64,000 nt of DNA from Nocardioides ferulae (GTDB taxonomy: Bacteria > Actinomycetota > Actinomycetes > Propionibacteriales > Nocardioidaceae): assembly GCF_003660455.1 (NCBI RefSeq), contig NZ_QZVR01000016.1, positions 62,001-126,000 of the forward strand. The letters are read 5' to 3'. The translations under genes were made by a program, and so were the position numbers. Positions 7,582 through 16,015 of this stretch are shown here, piece after piece (the first letter of the stretch is position 1; each line of letters starts with the position of its first letter). Below the pieces are notes generated by a model that saw only the letters and a list, made by a program, of their open reading frames with translations, had not been told where the DNA came from and made no database searches.

Positions 7582-10016
7582 GAACCGTGCTGTTCGCGTC
7601 GCTGCGCACACACACTCGGCGCTTCGTCGCCGCCGCGCTGGCGGTGGTCATCGGGGTGGCCTTCGTGGTCGCGACCGGTCTCCTCGCCTCGGCCGCCAAG
7701 GACGGCCTGGTCGGCAGCGTCGGCGTGCCCTACGAGAACGCCGACGTGGTGGTCTCCGAGCTCGACGGTGAAGAGGCCGCCGAACTGGTCGACCGGGCCC
7801 GGGAGCGCGGCGAGAAGGCCGCCGTGCTCGGCTGGGCGATGCAGCCGCTGGCCGAGGACGGCCGCCGGGTCGAGGACCGCCTCGACGTCGGCGCGCTCGC
7901 CGACGACGCCTCCCTGCGCTGGCAGGAGCTGCGCGAGGGCCGGTTCCCCACGCGGCAGGGCGAGGCGGTAGCCGACGCGAACGCGGCGAAGTCGCGGGAC
8001 CTCGAGGTCGGCGATCGGGTGCAGGTCGGCACCGGCGCCCGCGCCGCGGACGTCACCGTGGTCGGCCTGGTCGACACCCCATCGGCGAGCGTCGGCGCGG
8101 CGATCTATCTGGTGTGGGACGACCTGCGTCCGCTCGTCCGCGGCATGTGGATCGACAGCGTCGCGTACGACGGTCGCGGCAGCGTCGGCGAGCAGGTCAC
8201 CGCCCTCGAGGGCGCAACCGGTGCGAACGTGCAGAGCACCGACGAGTTCGTGCTCGAGCGACAACGTCAGCTGAACAACGAGGTCGACGTGGTCGCGACC
8301 CTGCTGCTGGTGTTCGCCGCGATCGCGCTGTTCGTCGCCGTGCTGGTGATCGCGAACACCTTCTCGATCCTGTTCGCCCAGCGGGCTCGCGACTTCGCGC
8401 TGCTGCGCTGCGTCGGCGCCACCCGGCGCCAGGTGCTGCGGTCGGTGCGGGTCGAGGGGCTCGCGCTGGGAGTGGCCGCCGCGACGGTAGGCCTGTTGGC
8501 CGGCACCGGCGCCGGCTACGGGCTGGCGGCCCTGGCCCGCGGTCAGTTCGCCAGCGGCACGATCGGGGAGGCGACGCCGTCGCCGGTGTGGTACCTCGCA
8601 GCGTTCGCGGTCGGCGTCCTCGCCACGGTGGCGGCCTCGTGGCTGCCGACCCGACGGGTGGTCGCGGTCGGGCCGCTCGAGGCGCTGCGGCCCGCCGGCG
8701 CGGTCGACGTCCGCACCGGCGCCGGGCGGGTCCGGCTGGGACTCGGCGGCGTGGTGCTCGCGGTCGGTGTGGCCCTGCTCGGGGTCGCGGTCACCGCGCA
8801 GGAGGTGGTGCCGATGCTCGCCGGTGGCGCCGCGACGTTCACGGGGGTGCTGCTGCTCGGTCCGGTGCTGGTGCCCCGGCTGGTGCGGCTGGTCGGTGCC
8901 GCCGGCGGTCGGCTGCTGGGCCGCGCGGGGCGGCTGGCAGGAGAGAACGCGGTGCGCAACCCGCGCCGCACCGCGGCGACCACGGCGTCGCTGCTGGTCG
9001 GGGTGACGCTGACGACGGCAGTGCTGACCGGGATGGCGAGTTCGCGGTCGGCGATCGACGACGAGATGGACGCGCAGTACCCGGTCGACGCCTCGCTGAC
9101 CTCGACCGGCGCCGCGCTGCCCGCCTCCCTGCTCGACGACGTGGCCGCGATCGACGGCGTCGACGCTGCGGTGCTGCTCGAGGGCACGACCGCACGGCTC
9201 TCGGGAGGAGTGGGCGAGCTGCAGGTGCTGGCCGTCGACGACACCGCGGTCACCGATGTCGCCCGCGACGCCGGGCAGGTGCTGCCCCAGCGCGGCGAGG
9301 TGCTGGTGCCGTGGGACTCGCTACCTGGCAACGTGAGCGACGGCGACGCCGTGCAGGTCGTCGTGGGCGAGCAGGTGCGCACGCTGCGGGTGCGCGCCGG
9401 GGAGGGGTGGGGCACCGCCGCGGTCGTCGCGCCGGAGTCCCTGGACGCGCTGGTCGGCGAGGCGGCCACACCGCGCGCGGTCTGGGTGCGGGCGAGCGAC
9501 GGGGCCGACGCCGAGGACCTTCGCGGCGACCTCGACGCGCTCGGCTCCACGGCCGGTGCCGAGCTCGCGAACGGCCTCGGGCAGCGGTCGTGGGTCGACC
9601 TGCAGCTCGACGTGCTCACCGGCTCGGTGGTGGCGCTGCTGGGCATCGCGGTGGTCATCGCGCTGATCGGCATCGGCAACACCCTCGGCCTCTCGGTGCT
9701 CGAGCGCGGCCGCGAGCACGCGCTGCTGCGGGCGCTCGGCCTGACCCGGCGCCAGTTGCGCACCACGCTGGCTGCGGAGGCGGTGCTGCTCTCGGTCACC
9801 GCGACCCTGCTCGGCACCGCGCTCGGGATCGCCTTCGCCTGGGTGGGGGTGCGCGCGATGGTCGCCCCGCTGGTCGAGGACGCGGGGCTGAGCCTGCCCC
9901 TGGGTCAGTTGGCCCTGGTGGTCCTGGTCGCGGCCGTGGCCGGCCTGGCCGCCTGCGTGCTGCCAGCGCGCCGGGCGTCACGCACGGCACCCGCCGCCGG
10001 GTTGGCGACGGAGTGA
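7578..10016 (+). CDS. FtsX-like ABC transporter permease
   Basis: 812 residues from the overlapping GTG (VRTVLFASLRTHTRRF). It has an N-terminal membrane helix, a large exported domain (about 50-230), then three helices ending in the FtsX motif region ('ALLRCVGATRRQVLRSVRVEG'). The same plan is repeated in the second half, with a second exported domain (about 480-670) and 'ALLRALGLTRRQLRTTLAAEA'. This duplicated two-FtsX layout is common in actinobacterial macrolide/lipoprotein-type exporters. It works with the ATPase encoded just before. Its 3' end is overlapped for 112 bases by the convergent HAF-repeat gene. Confidence 0.93.
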   Translation: MRTVLFASLRTHTRRFVAAALAVVIGVAFVVATGLLASAAKDGLVGSVGVPYENADVVVSELDGEEAAELVDRARERGEKAAVLGWAMQPLAEDGRRVEDRLDVGALADDASLRWQELREGRFPTRQGEAVADANAAKSRDLEVGDRVQVGTGARAADVTVVGLVDTPSASVGAAIYLVWDDLRPLVRGMWIDSVAYDGRGSVGEQVTALEGATGANVQSTDEFVLERQRQLNNEVDVVATLLLVFAAIALFVAVLVIANTFSILFAQRARDFALLRCVGATRRQVLRSVRVEGLALGVAAATVGLLAGTGAGYGLAALARGQFASGTIGEATPSPVWYLAAFAVGVLATVAASWLPTRRVVAVGPLEALRPAGAVDVRTGAGRVRLGLGGVVLAVGVALLGVAVTAQEVVPMLAGGAATFTGVLLLGPVLVPRLVRLVGAAGGRLLGRAGRLAGENAVRNPRRTAATTASLLVGVTLTTAVLTGMASSRSAIDDEMDAQYPVDASLTSTGAALPASLLDDVAAIDGVDAAVLLEGTTARLSGGVGELQVLAVDDTAVTDVARDAGQVLPQRGEVLVPWDSLPGNVSDGDAVQVVVGEQVRTLRVRAGEGWGTAAVVAPESLDALVGEAATPRAVWVRASDGADAEDLRGDLDALGSTAGAELANGLGQRSWVDLQLDVLTGSVVALLGIAVVIALIGIGNTLGLSVLERGREHALLRALGLTRRQLRTTLAAEAVLLSVTATLLGTALGIAFAWVGVRAMVAPLVEDAGLSLPLGQLALVVLVAAVAGLAACVLPARRASRTAPAAGLATE

Positions 10017-11521
10017 CGGCGGTTCCTCTCCGCCGTCAGGCACTCCGACGTCATCGTCGTCGGTGCATGGCCAGGCTTGCGGCCGGTCACCCGCACGCTG
10101 ATCTGGGTGTCGCGGTCGGCGGGCCTGATGCGGTAGGTGCGCCGGGTCTCTCCAGGGATGACCTCGCCGCCGCGCAGCCAGTGCAGCCGGAGCTTGACCC
10201 CGGCGGGGCGCCAGCCCCGCAGCGAGTCGCGCCGCACCGTGAGCCGGTGGCCGATGTAGGCCTGCCCCCTGACCACGGGCGGCTTGCCACGCACCACGCG
10301 CCCAGCCGCCCAGAGAGCGGCACGGGTGTTCGTCCGTGTCCACGCCGAGCCCACGATGTGCGTGGCCGCGCGACGCTTGTCGATGCCGTACGCCTCGCTC
10401 GACCCCTCCCACCGATGGGGCGGGTCCGGCAGCACGCGCCACGATCCGCCCTCGACCGGTCGGACCACCGCGTGGTTGCTCGTGGTCTTGTCGTCGACGA
10501 GCGCCTCCGCCCAGCCGACGACGAGCCCGCCGTCCACGGCGTACGCCGCGCTCTTCGGGCCATTGAGCACGCCCAACCCGCGCAGGGTGCCAGTGGCAAG
10601 GTCGAACAGGCCCGCCTCGCGCACCCGCGGCCACCCCGGGCGGCCGAGGCGTTCGCCGACGACGATGTCTCCATTCACGTCGTGCGCCTCCCTCGGCCCC
10701 TTGCCTACGACGTCGAAGAGATCGGTCATCACACCGGTGTCGAGTTCGTAGACGAACGCATGCGGGACCTTGTCGCCGTCGGTGCTCGACGTGCCGACGA
10801 CCCGGCTGCCCGAGACGCCCTCTGCCTGGGCGGTCGTGCCTCCAGGCAGGGTGCCGAGGTCGACCATCTCGCCGCTGTCGAGGTCGTAGGCGAACGCGTG
10901 GGCGGTGAAGGCGGTGCCGTCCGGGGTGCCGTCCGACGTACCGTCCGAGGTGCCCACCACGATGTTGCCGTCGATCGCCATGGCGATCGCCGACGTGCCC
11001 CCCGGCAGCGTTCCGAGGTCGCGGATCTCGCCCGTCTCGAGGTCGAAGGCGACCGCGTGTCGGTCGCCCTCTTCGGTGCCGGACCAGCCCACGGCCGTGC
11101 CACTGTCGACCGCGGTGGCGCCGCTTTTGATCCGCCCGTAGTACCGGTCAGGACCGCTGCCTTCGAGGCTGCCGAGGTCGCGCATCCGGCCACGGGCGAC
11201 GTCGTAGGCGAACGCGTGGGCTAGGTCGTAGCCCTCCTCGTCGAAGGGGTCCCACACCTCGCCCGCGTAGGAGGCGCCCACGACCACGCCACGGTCGACG
11301 TCGAGGGCATGGCTGTCCTCGTCGCAGGGCAGAGCGCCCAGCTCACGCACTTTCCAGCCCTTGGCCGGCTTGAGCGCCGTCACCGGCGGGGCGGCACTCT
11401 CCGCCCGAGAACCCACCGGATCGGACGAGGTGCCCGCGGCTCCGGCAGGCAGGGCCAGCGTGCCCGTCAGGACGGCGGCGAGCGTGGCCCGCCGGAGGGT
11501 GTGCGCGGTCGACGACGTCAT
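9905..11521 (-). CDS. Secreted HAF-repeat protein 1
   Basis: 538 residues from ATG 11521, with GGAG five bases upstream. A signal peptide (LRRATLAAVLTGTLALPAGAAG) is followed by at least five HAF-type extracellular repeats ('HAFAYDVARGRMRDLG', 'HAVAFDLETGEIRDLG', 'HAFAYDLDSGEMVDLG', 'HAFVYELDTGVMTDL', 'LFDLATGTLRGLG'), probably forming a propeller. An Ig-like domain follows ('VGxxLTV...W.RGGEVI.GET...Y'). The final 45 residues, after 'TTMTSECLTAE', have no counterpart in the neighbouring paralogue and are read antisense through the permease 3' end and a hairpin. The true end may therefore be near 10030. Function unknown. Confidence 0.82.
   Translation of the reverse strand: MTSSTAHTLRRATLAAVLTGTLALPAGAAGTSSDPVGSRAESAAPPVTALKPAKGWKVRELGALPCDEDSHALDVDRGVVVGASYAGEVWDPFDEEGYDLAHAFAYDVARGRMRDLGSLEGSGPDRYYGRIKSGATAVDSGTAVGWSGTEEGDRHAVAFDLETGEIRDLGTLPGGTSAIAMAIDGNIVVGTSDGTSDGTPDGTAFTAHAFAYDLDSGEMVDLGTLPGGTTAQAEGVSGSRVVGTSSTDGDKVPHAFVYELDTGVMTDLFDVVGKGPREAHDVNGDIVVGERLGRPGWPRVREAGLFDLATGTLRGLGVLNGPKSAAYAVDGGLVVGWAEALVDDKTTSNHAVVRPVEGGSWRVLPDPPHRWEGSSEAYGIDKRRAATHIVGSAWTRTNTRAALWAAGRVVRGKPPVVRGQAYIGHRLTVRRDSLRGWRPAGVKLRLHWLRGGEVIPGETRRTYRIRPADRDTQISVRVTGRKPGHAPTTMTSECLTAERNRRHSVANPAAGAVRDARRAGSTQAARPATAATRTTRAN
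10014..10038. terminator. Bidirectional hairpin between permease and HAF gene 1
   Basis: Perfect 9-bp stem TGACGGCGG/CCGCCGTCA with a 7-base loop. It begins with the permease stop codon. For the minus-strand HAF gene it lies exactly where the paralogue ends, which argues that the HAF reading frame was meant to stop here. Confidence 0.5.
10914..10949. repeat. 12-base tandem repeat inside HAF gene 1
   Basis: Three consecutive 12-base units of the form GTGCCGTCCGRN (one unit with a GTACC variant). They encode the run T-S-D-G-T-S-D-G-T-P-D-G in the loop between two HAF repeats. The pattern suggests slipped-strand expansion within the coding sequence. Confidence 0.8.
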
Positions 11522-11587
11522 GGCAACTCCAGATCCCGAGGTTCCTGGCACCCCATGCTGCCACGCCCACCCGACAACGGAGACGGT

Positions 11588-12940
11588 TCAGCGACGAACC
11601 TTGACCGGGGCCGAGGTCATCGTCGCGGTCGAGTAGCCCGCCTTGTGGCCGGTCACGGCGACGCTGAGCCGGTGGCCGCGGTCCGCGCGGACCACCCGGT
11701 ATCGGGTGCCGGTGGCGCCCCGGATCGCCTTCCCGTCGCGCAGCCAGCGCTGGGTCAGCGTCACCCCCGCCGGGCTCCAGGAGCCGCGCTGCACCGTGAG
11801 CCGCTTGCCGACCGCCGGAGTCCCCCTCACGACCGGACGCGCGCCGGTGACCTCGGGCTGCCGGGTCCACAGCACCGCGCGGTCCCCGTCCCGGGTGGAC
11901 AGCGTGCCCGCTACCCGCGTCTGCCCGGTCGAGGCGTCGATGCCGTGGGCCTCGCTCGACCAGCTGCCGGCCGGTTCGGGCAGGCGACTCCAGGAGCCAC
12001 GGCCCACCGGGCGGAGCACCGCGTGCCAGTAGAAGGCGTCGTCCTCGGTGTAGACGTTCGCCCGGCCGGCGACCAGCCCACCGTCCACGGCGTACGCCGC
12101 GCTCCGGTCGCCGAGCAGCAGCAGGCCGAGCCCGCGCACGCTGCCGGTGCGCACGTCGTAGACGAACGCCTCGGACGCGATCGTCGTCAGGGACTCGCCG
12201 ACGACGGTGCCGCCGTCGACCGCGTAGGCCCAGCCGGCGTCGTCGCCGGACAGCGTCTCGAGCGGGATGACGGTGCCGGCCGACAGGTCGTGGACGACGG
12301 CCCGCGCACCCTCGTCGGGCACGTCGGACCAGCCCACGACCAGGTCGCCGTCGACCCCGAGCGCCTGGCCGAAGGACCCTCCTGGCAGCAGCGCGAGTGC
12401 GGTCAGCTCTCCGGTGGCGAGGTCGAAGGCGAAGGGGCGGCTGGAGTGACCGCCTCCATCGGAGGAGCCGACCACGATCTCGCCGTCGACGTCCGCGGCG
12501 ACGCTGTAGCGCCCGTCGTCCAGCGCTCCGAGGTCGCGCATCGAGCCGTCCTCGAGGTCGAAGGCGAACGCGTGCTGCCCGCCCCCGGCGAGGTCCGACC
12601 AGCCCACGACGGTGTCGCCGTCGATCGCCGTCGCGCCGCTCGACTCGCCGCCGAGGGTGCCGAGGTCGCGCATCCGGCCGGTGCCGATGTCGTAGGCGAA
12701 CGCCCGGCTGGCCAGGGACTCGTCGTAGGAGGTGCCCACGACGATGCCGCGGTCGACGCCGGCGGCCTCGCTCGAGGCGTGGCCGGGCAGGGTGCCGAGA
12801 TCACGCACGGACCAGCCGGACGATCCCTCGCGCGCCGGGTCCGCCGGGTTGCCCGCGGCCCCGACCGGCCAGGCGACCAGCCCGGCCAGGAGGACCGCGA
12901 GCGAGGCTCGCCCGAGCGTGCGGGACCGACGCGACGACAT
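11588..12940 (-). CDS. Secreted HAF-repeat protein 2
   Basis: 450 residues from ATG 12940, with GGAG five bases upstream. The signal peptide MSSRRSRTLGRASLAVLLAG... ends near WPVGAAG. The mature protein has five HAF-like repeats ('RAFAYDIGTGRMRDLG', 'HAFAFDLEDGSMRDLG', 'RPFAFDLATGELTAL', 'RAVVHDLSAGTVIPLE', 'EAFVYDVRTGSVRGLG') and a C-terminal Ig-like domain ending 'TATMTSAPVKVRR'. It is a tandem paralogue of the gene downstream (66 bases apart) and ends cleanly where that one reads on. A secreted surface or matrix role is likely; the ligand is unknown. Confidence 0.88.
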   Translation of the reverse strand: MSSRRSRTLGRASLAVLLAGLVAWPVGAAGNPADPAREGSSGWSVRDLGTLPGHASSEAAGVDRGIVVGTSYDESLASRAFAYDIGTGRMRDLGTLGGESSGATAIDGDTVVGWSDLAGGGQHAFAFDLEDGSMRDLGALDDGRYSVAADVDGEIVVGSSDGGGHSSRPFAFDLATGELTALALLPGGSFGQALGVDGDLVVGWSDVPDEGARAVVHDLSAGTVIPLETLSGDDAGWAYAVDGGTVVGESLTTIASEAFVYDVRTGSVRGLGLLLLGDRSAAYAVDGGLVAGRANVYTEDDAFYWHAVLRPVGRGSWSRLPEPAGSWSSEAHGIDASTGQTRVAGTLSTRDGDRAVLWTRQPEVTGARPVVRGTPAVGKRLTVQRGSWSPAGVTLTQRWLRDGKAIRGATGTRYRVVRADRGHRLSVAVTGHKAGYSTATMTSAPVKVRR

Positions 12941-13065
12941 GACTTCTCCGTTCACCGAGGGGATGGGCCGTTCCCACCATGTCCCCCGCCGGCCTCGTCG
13001 GGTCTCGTTCGCGCCGACCGGCAGCGAGCCGTCGCCGAGCGGGCGGCCCACGGCCGGTCCTGCGA

Positions 13066-13686
13066 TCAGTCGGGACGCCGCTTCTGCGGGTGTGGCGTCT
13101 CGTGCCGCGCGAGCATCTCGACGAACTGCCGGATCCGGCGCTCCCGGGTCTCGGCCCGCTTGGCCTCGTTGACGCGATAGATCAGCGCGAAGCGGTTGGT
13201 GCTGGTGAGCACCTCGAACATCCGCTGCGCCTCCGGCTCGACCGCGATCGCCGCGGCCAGGTCGTCGGGCACCGTGCCGCCGCCCGGCCCGCCGTACGCC
13301 AGCTCCCAGCGGCCGTTGGCCTTGGCCTCCTCGACCGCGGCGCGGCCGGCATCGGTCATCAACCCCTCGCGCTCGAGCCGCTCCACGCGGGAGACGTTGA
13401 GCGCCGACCAGACGCTGCGCGGACGCCGCGGGGTCAGCCGCTGCAGCCTGGTCTGCTCGTCGCGACTCTTGGCCTGACCGTCGATCCAGCCGAAGCACAG
13501 GGCCGCGAGCACCGCCTCCTCGTAGGTCAGCGCGGTGGTCGTGCCGCCCTTCTTCGTCATCACCAGCCACACCCCGGGCGAGGTGGCGTGGTTCTCCTCC
13601 AGCCAGGTCCGCCAGGCGGCGGCGTCGGGCACCAGCAGCTCGGGGAGCCCTTTCGACCCGGCGGCCGGTTCGGAAGGCGGGCACAT
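13066..13686 (-). CDS. YdeI/OmpD-associated family protein
   Basis: 206 residues from ATG 13686. The pattern 'AAAWRTWLEENHATSPGVWL', 'YEEAVLAALCFGWIDGQAKS', 'TPRRPRSVWSALNVSRVERL' is characteristic of the YdeI family of small soluble proteins, linked to stress and peptide resistance in other bacteria but without known biochemistry. The C-terminal half contains the Arg-rich 'NEAKRAETRERRIRQFVEML' helix seen in the DUF1905/YdeI group. It is monocistronic, divergent from the MFS gene. A TACCCT box six bases before the ATG suggests a leaderless transcript. Confidence 0.88.
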   Translation of the reverse strand: MCPPSEPAAGSKGLPELLVPDAAAWRTWLEENHATSPGVWLVMTKKGGTTTALTYEEAVLAALCFGWIDGQAKSRDEQTRLQRLTPRRPRSVWSALNVSRVERLEREGLMTDAGRAAVEEAKANGRWELAYGGPGGGTVPDDLAAAIAVEPEAQRMFEVLTSTNRFALIYRVNEAKRAETRERRIRQFVEMLARHETPHPQKRRPD

Positions 13687-13692
13687 GCCAGC

Positions 13693-13698
13693 AGGGTA
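13693..13698 (-). promoter_or_regulatory. -10 box of the YdeI-like gene
   Basis: Minus-strand TACCCT lies six bases before the ATG at 13686, with no Shine-Dalgarno in between. This matches the leaderless pattern seen at many genes in this window. Confidence 0.42.
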
Positions 13699-13726
13699 GG
13701 ACGGGCCACCGACGGCCGAAACCCGC

Positions 13727-13757
13727 TTGATCTCCACCGGACTTGAGGTTCTAGGTT
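13727..13757 (+). promoter_or_regulatory. Promoter of the MFS gene
   Basis: TTGATC (13727-13732) and TAGGTT (13752-13757) are separated by 19 bases. The GTG start follows six bases after the -10 box, so the mRNA is probably leaderless. Confidence 0.5.
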
Positions 13758-13763
13758 CCCGAC

Positions 13764-15233
13764 GTGACCTCGACCGCGCCCCGTGTGGACCCCGCGCCCC
13801 GCCTGCTGTCGCCGGCGTACGCCGTGACCACGGTCGGCATGTTCGCGCTCTGCGCGCTCGTCGCCTTCGAGGCGACGGCGGTGACCACGGTGATGCCGAC
13901 GGTCGCGCGGCGCCTCGACGGCGTCGGCCTCTATGCGTTCGCGTTCGCCGCGCCGCTGGCCAGCGCCGTGGTCGGCATGGTGGCCGCGGGCGGGTGGAGC
14001 GACCGGCGCGGGCCGGCCATGCCACTGGCCGCCGGGTTGGCGCTGTTCTCCCTGGGACTGCTGGTCTGCGGCACCGCGCCGACGATGGAGGTGCTGGTCG
14101 CCGGCCGGGTCCTGCAGGGGCTCGGCGGCGGCGCGCTCACCGTCTGCCTCTACGTGCTGGTCGGACTGGTGTTCCCGCCGGTCCTCCAGCCGGGGATCTT
14201 CGCCGCCTTCGCCGCCGCATGGGTGCTGCCGTCGCTGTTCGGGCCCGCGCTCGCAGCCTACGTCGCCGCCACCCTCGGTTGGCGGTGGGTGTTCCTGGGG
14301 GCGGTCGCGATGGTCGTGCTGGCAGCCGGGCTCGTGGCCCCGGCCATGCGGCGAGCCGGCCGCCCGGTCACCGGGGAGCCCGTCCCCCGGTCCCGACTCG
14401 CGTGGGCGGTGCTCGCGGCGACCGCCGTGCTCGCGCTGGAGCTGCTCGGCTCCGGGCACGGCCCGCTGGCCCTGCTGGCGGTCGTGGCGCTCGTGGTCGC
14501 CCTCGTCTCGCTGCGCCGCCTCCTACCCCCCGGCTCACTGGTCGGCCGCCGCGGCCTGCCCGCGGTGATCGGGACCCGCGGGCTGCTCAGCGCCTCGTTC
14601 TTCTGCGCCGAGGCCTACATCGTGTTCGTGCTCCAGGAGCGCTGGGGCTGGACGCCGGGCACCGCCGGCCTGGCGCTGACCGGCGTCGGGCTCACCTGGG
14701 CCGCCGCGAGTCAACTGCAGGCCCGGCTCGGCGAGCGGGTCACCGACCACTCGGCGATGCGGTGGGGCACCGGCCTCGTGCTGACCGGCACCGCGGTCCT
14801 CGCGCTGACGGTGGCCGGCCACCTGCCCGCACTGCTCGCGGTCGCGGCGTACGTCCTGGCCGGCGGTGGCATGGGGTTCGGCTACCCGCGCACCGGCGTC
14901 GCGATGCTGGCCGCCTCCGGCGACACCGACCGCGGCTTCAACTCCGCGGCGCTCTCGATCGCCGACTCGCTGGGCGGCGCGCTGGCGCTCGCGGTCTCGG
15001 GCGTGGTCTTCGCCGCCACCGACCGGGCCGGGCTCGACCCGTTCCTGTCGGTGTTCGCGCTGGCGAGTGCCGTGGCGGCGCTGGGGGTCCTCACCGCGGC
15101 TCGCACCGCCCCGGCCGTTGCTCAGCCGGGGCCGTCCAGCGCGGACGACACCGCCGCGAGCTTGTCGGGAGCCAACACGATGTCGACCCGGGTGACCAGC
15201 TCCCCGTCGACGGTCAGCGAGGCCACCGAGTAG
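13764..15233 (+). CDS. MFS transporter (EmrB/QacA-like drug:H+ antiporter)
   Basis: 489 residues from GTG. Membrane helices run from 'YAVTTVGMFALCALVAFEAT' onward. The intracellular loop 2-3 motif 'GGWSDRRGPAMPLAAGLALF' (motif A) and 'VLQGLGGGALTVCLYVLVGL' (motif C-like, Gly-rich) place it in the major facilitator superfamily; 'EATAVTTVMPTVARRL' resembles motif D1 of multidrug exporters. I count about 12-14 helices. The last 37 residues, after 'GVLTAARTAP', are hydrophilic and overlap the 3' end of the convergent sigma factor gene, so the functional protein probably ends near residue 452. Substrate unknown. Confidence 0.92.
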   Translation: MTSTAPRVDPAPRLLSPAYAVTTVGMFALCALVAFEATAVTTVMPTVARRLDGVGLYAFAFAAPLASAVVGMVAAGGWSDRRGPAMPLAAGLALFSLGLLVCGTAPTMEVLVAGRVLQGLGGGALTVCLYVLVGLVFPPVLQPGIFAAFAAAWVLPSLFGPALAAYVAATLGWRWVFLGAVAMVVLAAGLVAPAMRRAGRPVTGEPVPRSRLAWAVLAATAVLALELLGSGHGPLALLAVVALVVALVSLRRLLPPGSLVGRRGLPAVIGTRGLLSASFFCAEAYIVFVLQERWGWTPGTAGLALTGVGLTWAAASQLQARLGERVTDHSAMRWGTGLVLTGTAVLALTVAGHLPALLAVAAYVLAGGGMGFGYPRTGVAMLAASGDTDRGFNSAALSIADSLGGALALAVSGVVFAATDRAGLDPFLSVFALASAVAALGVLTAARTAPAVAQPGPSSADDTAASLSGANTMSTRVTSSPSTVSEATE

Positions 15234-16015
15234 AGCCGGCCCTCGCGGTAGAGCGCAAGGCCGGTGCGTCCGTTGACCTCCACCAGACGTACCTCCCCGT
15301 CGCGTCGGGCGATGCCCGCCACGAACCTGGCCACCTTGTCGGGCCCGACGACCGGCCGCCGGGCGGCGGAGACGACCCCGCCGCCGTCGCTGGTCAGCAC
15401 CACCGACGGGTCCAGGAGCCGCACCAGCCCGGCCAGGTCGCCGCCCATGGCCGCGGTGAGGAAGGCACCGAGCACCTGGTCGTGGGTGCGCGGGTCGACG
15501 CTCACCCGCGGTGTGGCCGCCGCGACGTGGTCGCGGGCCCGGCGGGCGAGCTGACGCACCGCCTCCGGGGTCCGCCCCACCGCTGCCGCCACCTCGGCGA
15601 ACGGCATCTCGAACACGTCGTGCAACACCCAGGCGGTGCGCTCGGCCGGGGTCAGCTGCTCGAGCACCACCAGCAGCGCGTAGCGCACGGACTCGTCCAG
15701 CGACACCCGGTCCTCGGGCGTGGCGGCCTCGTCGGGCTGCGCCCCCACCAGCGGCTCCGGCAGCCACGGACCGACGTAGGTCTCACGGCGGACCCGGGCC
15801 GAGCGGAGCGTGTCGAGGGCGGCCCGGGCCACCACCACCGTCGCCCAGGCGGGCACGTCCCGCACCGGCTCCCGCTCGTGCGCGGCGACCAGCCGCAGCC
15901 AGCAGTCCGCGACGACGTCCTCGGCCTCCGCGTGGCTGCCGAGGATCGCGTAGGCCACCCGCACCAGCCGCGGGCGCTCCACGTCGTACGCCGCGGCGAG
16001 CTCGTCGACGCTCAC
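15122..16015 (-). CDS. ECF41-type sigma factor with SnoaL-like C-terminal domain (SigJ-like)
   Basis: 297 residues from a GTG that overlaps the SDR stop (GTGA). Sigma regions 2 ('ERPRLVRVAYAILGSHAEAE' to 'ADCWLRL') and 4 ('LTPAERTAWVLHDVFEMPFA' to 'AVGRTPEAVRQLARRAR') are followed by an NTF2/SnoaL-fold domain from about residue 180. The domain carries the group's landmarks: 'SDGGGVVSAA' (DGGG motif), 'GPDKVARF' and the C-terminal 'APDKL'. In ECF41 factors this domain takes the place of a separate anti-sigma factor and modulates activity. The upstream SDR and membrane protein are probably target or partner genes, as in other ECF41 loci. Confidence 0.93.
   Translation of the reverse strand: MSVDELAAAYDVERPRLVRVAYAILGSHAEAEDVVADCWLRLVAAHEREPVRDVPAWATVVVARAALDTLRSARVRRETYVGPWLPEPLVGAQPDEAATPEDRVSLDESVRYALLVVLEQLTPAERTAWVLHDVFEMPFAEVAAAVGRTPEAVRQLARRARDHVAAATPRVSVDPRTHDQVLGAFLTAAMGGDLAGLVRLLDPSVVLTSDGGGVVSAARRPVVGPDKVARFVAGIARRDGEVRLVEVNGRTGLALYREGRLYSVASLTVDGELVTRVDIVLAPDKLAAVSSALDGPG

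Noticed and set aside
8114..11224. A 1036-codon plus-strand frame across the permease and HAF gene 1
   Set aside because: Arg/Ala/Gly-rich composition without any motif; both real genes in other frames have clear families.
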